Assembly (NCBI GenBank): GCA_937881145.1
Contig: CALGFL010000345.1
Location: 1-8,653 of the forward strand
DNA: 8,653 nt
Source: an uncultured Bordetella sp.
Lineage (GTDB): Bacteria > Pseudomonadota > Gammaproteobacteria > Burkholderiales > Burkholderiaceae_B
Reading direction: 5' to 3'
Positions within the stretch are counted from its first letter, which is position 1; the number at the start of each line of letters is the position of its first letter. Positions 6,698 to 8,653 of the stretch are shown one piece after another. The position numbers and the translations under genes are program-made. The notes below the pieces were generated by a model. It saw only the letters and a program-made list of their open reading frames with translations. It was not told the DNA's origin and did not search any database.

Positions 6698-6725
6698 TGC
6701 TGCACGTTTCGAAAAACGCGCAGCA
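6698..6725. other. Imperfect inverted repeat (hairpin) between convergent genes
   Basis: TGCTGCACGTTT (6698-6709) can pair with AAACGCGCAGCA (6714-6725) over 12 positions around a four-base loop CGAA. The one mismatch is A6704 with C6719 in plus-strand RNA. In minus-strand RNA the same position is a G-U wobble and the loop reads UUCG, so the structure is better in the direction of the acetyltransferase transcript. It begins 20 bases beyond that gene's stop and six bases after the uvrD stop. Neither side has a T tract, so it is not a classic intrinsic terminator. It could act as a 3'-end stabilising or Rho-assisted structure; this is inference. Confidence 0.5.
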
Positions 6726-6745
6726 ACCCTCTCCGGTTATGTGTT

Positions 6746-7204
6746 TTACCGCGGCACGGCCTTGGCCATCTCGGTCGTGCCCGCCCAACCCTCATCCTGA
6801 TAGAGCGGCTGACCCTTGGCCGTTGTGTGCAGGATCGCATAGCCGATGCCGCGCCGGGCGAACTCCGCTTGCGCCAGGCGCATCAGCTCTCGGGCCAGCC
6901 CGCGCTTGCGGTACGCGGGTTCGACGAAGACGTTGAGCACATAGCCGCGCTTGTCCTGCGTCGGGTGCGAAGGATGCGGCGGCCAGTCGATCAGCATCAG
7001 GCCGATTCCCGCCACGGGCACACCGCCGTCCAGCATTGCATAGCCGAAATACGAGCCGTCCAGCAGGCGCGGTTTGACCCAGATGCGGAAATGCTCGGTC
7101 ATGGGCAACAGCACGTCGTCGTCGCTGCCTGCGTCGCGAAACATTTCTTCGCGGTGGCGGCAGACGAGTTCGAGGTCGCCCACGTCGAGCGCGCGTATGT
7201 CCAT
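6746..7204 (-). CDS. GNAT-family N-acetyltransferase
   Basis: This 152-residue cytoplasmic protein fits the GNAT fold, which transfers acetyl from acetyl-CoA to an amine. The N-terminal part begins MDIRALDVGDLELV, a usual GNAT opening. The acetyl-CoA-binding motif A is visible as VLNVFVEPAYRKRGLARELM (89-108), where RKRGLA is the pyrophosphate-binding loop. LHTTAKGQPLYQDEGW (125-140) is the usual motif B, with Tyr135 in the position of the common general acid. The substrate cannot be told from sequence. ATG 7204 lies five bases after the livF stop with no recognisable ribosome site, so translation probably depends on coupling to livF. Being the last gene of a transport operon hints at a role linked to the transported compound, but plain co-transcription is equally possible. 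Confidence 0.87.
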   Translation of the reverse strand: MDIRALDVGDLELVCRHREEMFRDAGSDDDVLLPMTEHFRIWVKPRLLDGSYFGYAMLDGGVPVAGIGLMLIDWPPHPSHPTQDKRGYVLNVFVEPAYRKRGLARELMRLAQAEFARRGIGYAILHTTAKGQPLYQDEGWAGTTEMAKAVPR

Positions 7205-7209
7205 GACGG

Positions 7210-7935
7210 TCAATCGTCGGGGAAGTCCCATTTCTGGGCGCTGGCGCCGGCCAGCTCCTGCACGCGCTTTTCGTCCTTGCCGAATTCGGCGGCGACGCCG
7301 CTGTACGTGATGGAACCGCGATCGAGCACATAGGCGCGGTCGGCCACCCGGATCGCGGCGCGCACGTTCTGTTCGATCAGGAGCACCGCAGTGCCCTCGT
7401 TGCGCGCGGCGACGATGATGTCGAAGACATGCTGCACGATCAGCGGCGCCAGGCCCTGCGAAGGCTCGTCGAGCATCAGCAGCTTGGGGTTGAGCAGCAG
7501 CACGCGGGCGATGGACAGCATCTCCTGTTCGCCGCCGGACAGCTGGCCGCCTTTGTGCCCCTTGCGTTCGGCCAGGCGCGGAAACGCTTCGTAGATGCGC
7601 GCGATGTTCCACGGCCCCGGACGGTCCACCGGCACCTTGAGGTTTTCGTCGACGGTCAGGTTCGAGAAGACGCGGCGCCCCTCGGGCACCAGGCCCACGC
7701 CCAGGCCGGCGACGCGAAACGGCGGCAGGTGCGTGGAATCGGTGCCGAAGATCTTCACATGGCCGGCGCGCGCGGGCGTCAGCCCCATGATGCTGCGCAG
7801 CGTGGTGGATTTACCCGCGCCGTTACGGCCCAGCAGCGTGACCAGTTCGCCTTCGTTGACCTCCAGATCGATGCCGTGCAGGATGTGGCTCTTGCCGTAG
7901 TAGGTATTGAGTTGCTGTATCTCAAGCGCCTTCAT
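7210..7935 (-). CDS. livF: Branched-chain amino acid-type ABC transporter ATP-binding protein LivF
   Basis: LivF is one of the two ATPases driving a LivHMGF-type importer on the cytoplasmic face of the inner membrane. The 241-residue protein has Walker A GRNGAGKST (36-44), the LivF-type VPEGRRVF (83-90) in the Q-loop position, signature LSGGEQ (132-137) and Walker B LLMLDEP (152-158) with Glu157. At the H-loop position it has IEQN (187-190), the Gln that LivF proteins commonly carry in place of His. The start is ATG 7935: GGGGGA lies five bases upstream and the protein then begins MKALEIQQLNTYYG like other LivF. An upstream ATG at 7980 would lie deep inside livG. Its first 14 bases overlap the end of livG and its stop is five bases before the acetyltransferase gene. 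The real substrate (branched-chain amino acids, amides, other carboxylates) is unknown because binding protein and permeases are outside the window. Confidence 0.92.
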   Translation of the reverse strand: MKALEIQQLNTYYGKSHILHGIDLEVNEGELVTLLGRNGAGKSTTLRSIMGLTPARAGHVKIFGTDSTHLPPFRVAGLGVGLVPEGRRVFSNLTVDENLKVPVDRPGPWNIARIYEAFPRLAERKGHKGGQLSGGEQEMLSIARVLLLNPKLLMLDEPSQGLAPLIVQHVFDIIVAARNEGTAVLLIEQNVRAAIRVADRAYVLDRGSITYSGVAAEFGKDEKRVQELAGASAQKWDFPDD

Positions 7936-8653
7936 GCGTTTCCCCCAGGTAGGCGACTTGCACTTTTTCGCTGGCGGCAATTTCGTCGGGCGTGCCGCGT
8001 TCCAGCACTTCGCCTTCGGTCAGGACGGTGATGCGGTCGGCCAGGTTGAAAATGACGCGCATGTCGTGCTCGACCAGGACAATTGTCAGTTTTTGCGTGC
8101 GATGCAGCCGGCGTATCAACAGGGCCGTGTCGTAGGTTTCCTGGCTGCCCATGCCCGCCGCGGGTTCGTCCAGCAGCAGCAGCTTGGGCTTCAAGGCCAG
8201 CGCCATCATGATTTCCGTCGAACGCTGGTCGCCGTGCGACAGCTCGCCGACGTGTCGGTCCGCCTTGCCGGCCAAGCCGCCCATATCGAGCAGTTCGTCG
8301 ACGCGCTCTTCGGTTTCGCGCGCCTGCTGAGGAGAGCGAAACAGCTTGAGCCTCAGGCCCTGCGTCACCTCGACGGCGACGCGCAGGTTTTCGCGCACGG
8401 TCAGCTCACGAAAGACCTCGGTGATCTGGAAGGTCCGCGCCATGCCCATGGCCACGCGGTTTTGCGGCGGCACATCCGTGACGTCGGCCCCGTCGAACAC
8501 GATGCGGCCCTTCGTCGGCCGGTAGAACCCGCTGATCATGTTGAAGAACGTGGTCTTGCCCGCGCCGTTCGGACCGATGATCGCGTGCAGTTCGCCGGGC
8601 TCGACAGTGAGCGAGACGCCGTTCACCGCCACGAGTTCGCCGAAATGCTGGGA
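7922..8653 (-). CDS. livG: Branched-chain amino acid-type ABC transporter ATP-binding protein LivG (5' end cut by right edge)
   Basis: LivG is the partner ATPase of LivF in a Liv-type importer. About 243 codons are visible; the true start lies beyond the right edge. Reading continues upstream of an internal GTG at 8632 as SQHFGELVAVNGVSL, matching the usual LivG N-terminal strand, so GTG 8632 is not the start. Counting from that GTG: Walker A GPNGAGKT (20-27), Q-loop ARTFQI (65-70), signature LSHGDQR (131-137) in place of the textbook LSGGQ, Walker B LLLLDEPAAGM (151-161) and H-loop VEHD (187-190). The end EKVQVAYLGETHEGA matches the C-terminal helix typical of this family (conserved AYLG). 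The LS/A-[YH]-G signature is known in LivG-type ATPases and does not imply loss of activity. The stop at 7922 overlaps the livF start by 14 bases. Only a few N-terminal residues should be missing. Confidence 0.92.
   Translation of the reverse strand, partial: SQHFGELVAVNGVSLTVEPGELHAIIGPNGAGKTTFFNMISGFYRPTKGRIVFDGADVTDVPPQNRVAMGMARTFQITEVFRELTVRENLRVAVEVTQGLRLKLFRSPQQARETEERVDELLDMGGLAGKADRHVGELSHGDQRSTEIMMALALKPKLLLLDEPAAGMGSQETYDTALLIRRLHRTQKLTIVLVEHDMRVIFNLADRITVLTEGEVLERGTPDEIAASEKVQVAYLGETHEGA

Noticed and set aside
7943..7980. Longer livF start at 7980
   Set aside because: It would overlap livG by nearly 60 bases, adds a non-homologous leader and ignores the good GGGGGA site before ATG 7935.
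8210..8240. LivG signature LSHGDQR as a sign of an inactive ATPase
   Set aside because: LivG-type proteins normally carry LS/LA-[YH]-G variants here; Walker A, Walker B and the H-loop are intact.

Overview
The window is about 8.65 kb of GC-rich, tightly packed chromosome. Codon use is strongly biased to G/C at third positions. Protein families and their wording (RibF, PurN, RsmB-like methyltransferase, DesA-type desaturase, UvrD, LivG/LivF) point to a betaproteobacterium, most likely Alcaligenaceae (Bordetella or Achromobacter type). The genus is inferred from remembered protein resemblance, not from a search. I see no tRNA, rRNA, CRISPR array, insertion sequence, prophage gene or attachment site.

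Left part (1-2555): the 5' end of ribF (flavin cofactor synthesis) runs leftward off the window. Diverging from it is a two-gene unit, purN (purine synthesis, apparently a TTG start) and an RsmB/NOP2-type RNA methyltransferase, joined by an ATGA stop/start overlap.

Middle (2494-4372): a small exported protein of unknown function lies on the minus strand, and its C-terminal codons overlap the 3' end of the methyltransferase gene tail to tail. A 145-base, relatively AT-rich divergent region separates it from a membrane fatty acid desaturase. The desaturase carries an extra C-terminal helical tail resembling the C-terminal part of ISL3-family transposases. The desaturase gene ends in a very clear intrinsic terminator.

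Right part (4373-8653): uvrD, a complete SF1 DNA repair helicase gene, starts on a GTG only 14 bases after the terminator's T tract. Facing it on the minus strand is the end of a transport operon: livG (cut by the right edge), livF and a GNAT acetyltransferase, packed by a 14-base overlap and a 5-base gap. A 12-bp imperfect hairpin sits between uvrD and the acetyltransferase gene.

Most of this is ordinary housekeeping sequence, and I found no convincing undescribed system. The points most worth checking are the desaturase tail, the small exported protein and its antisense overlap, and the expression problem posed by the terminator directly in front of uvrD.
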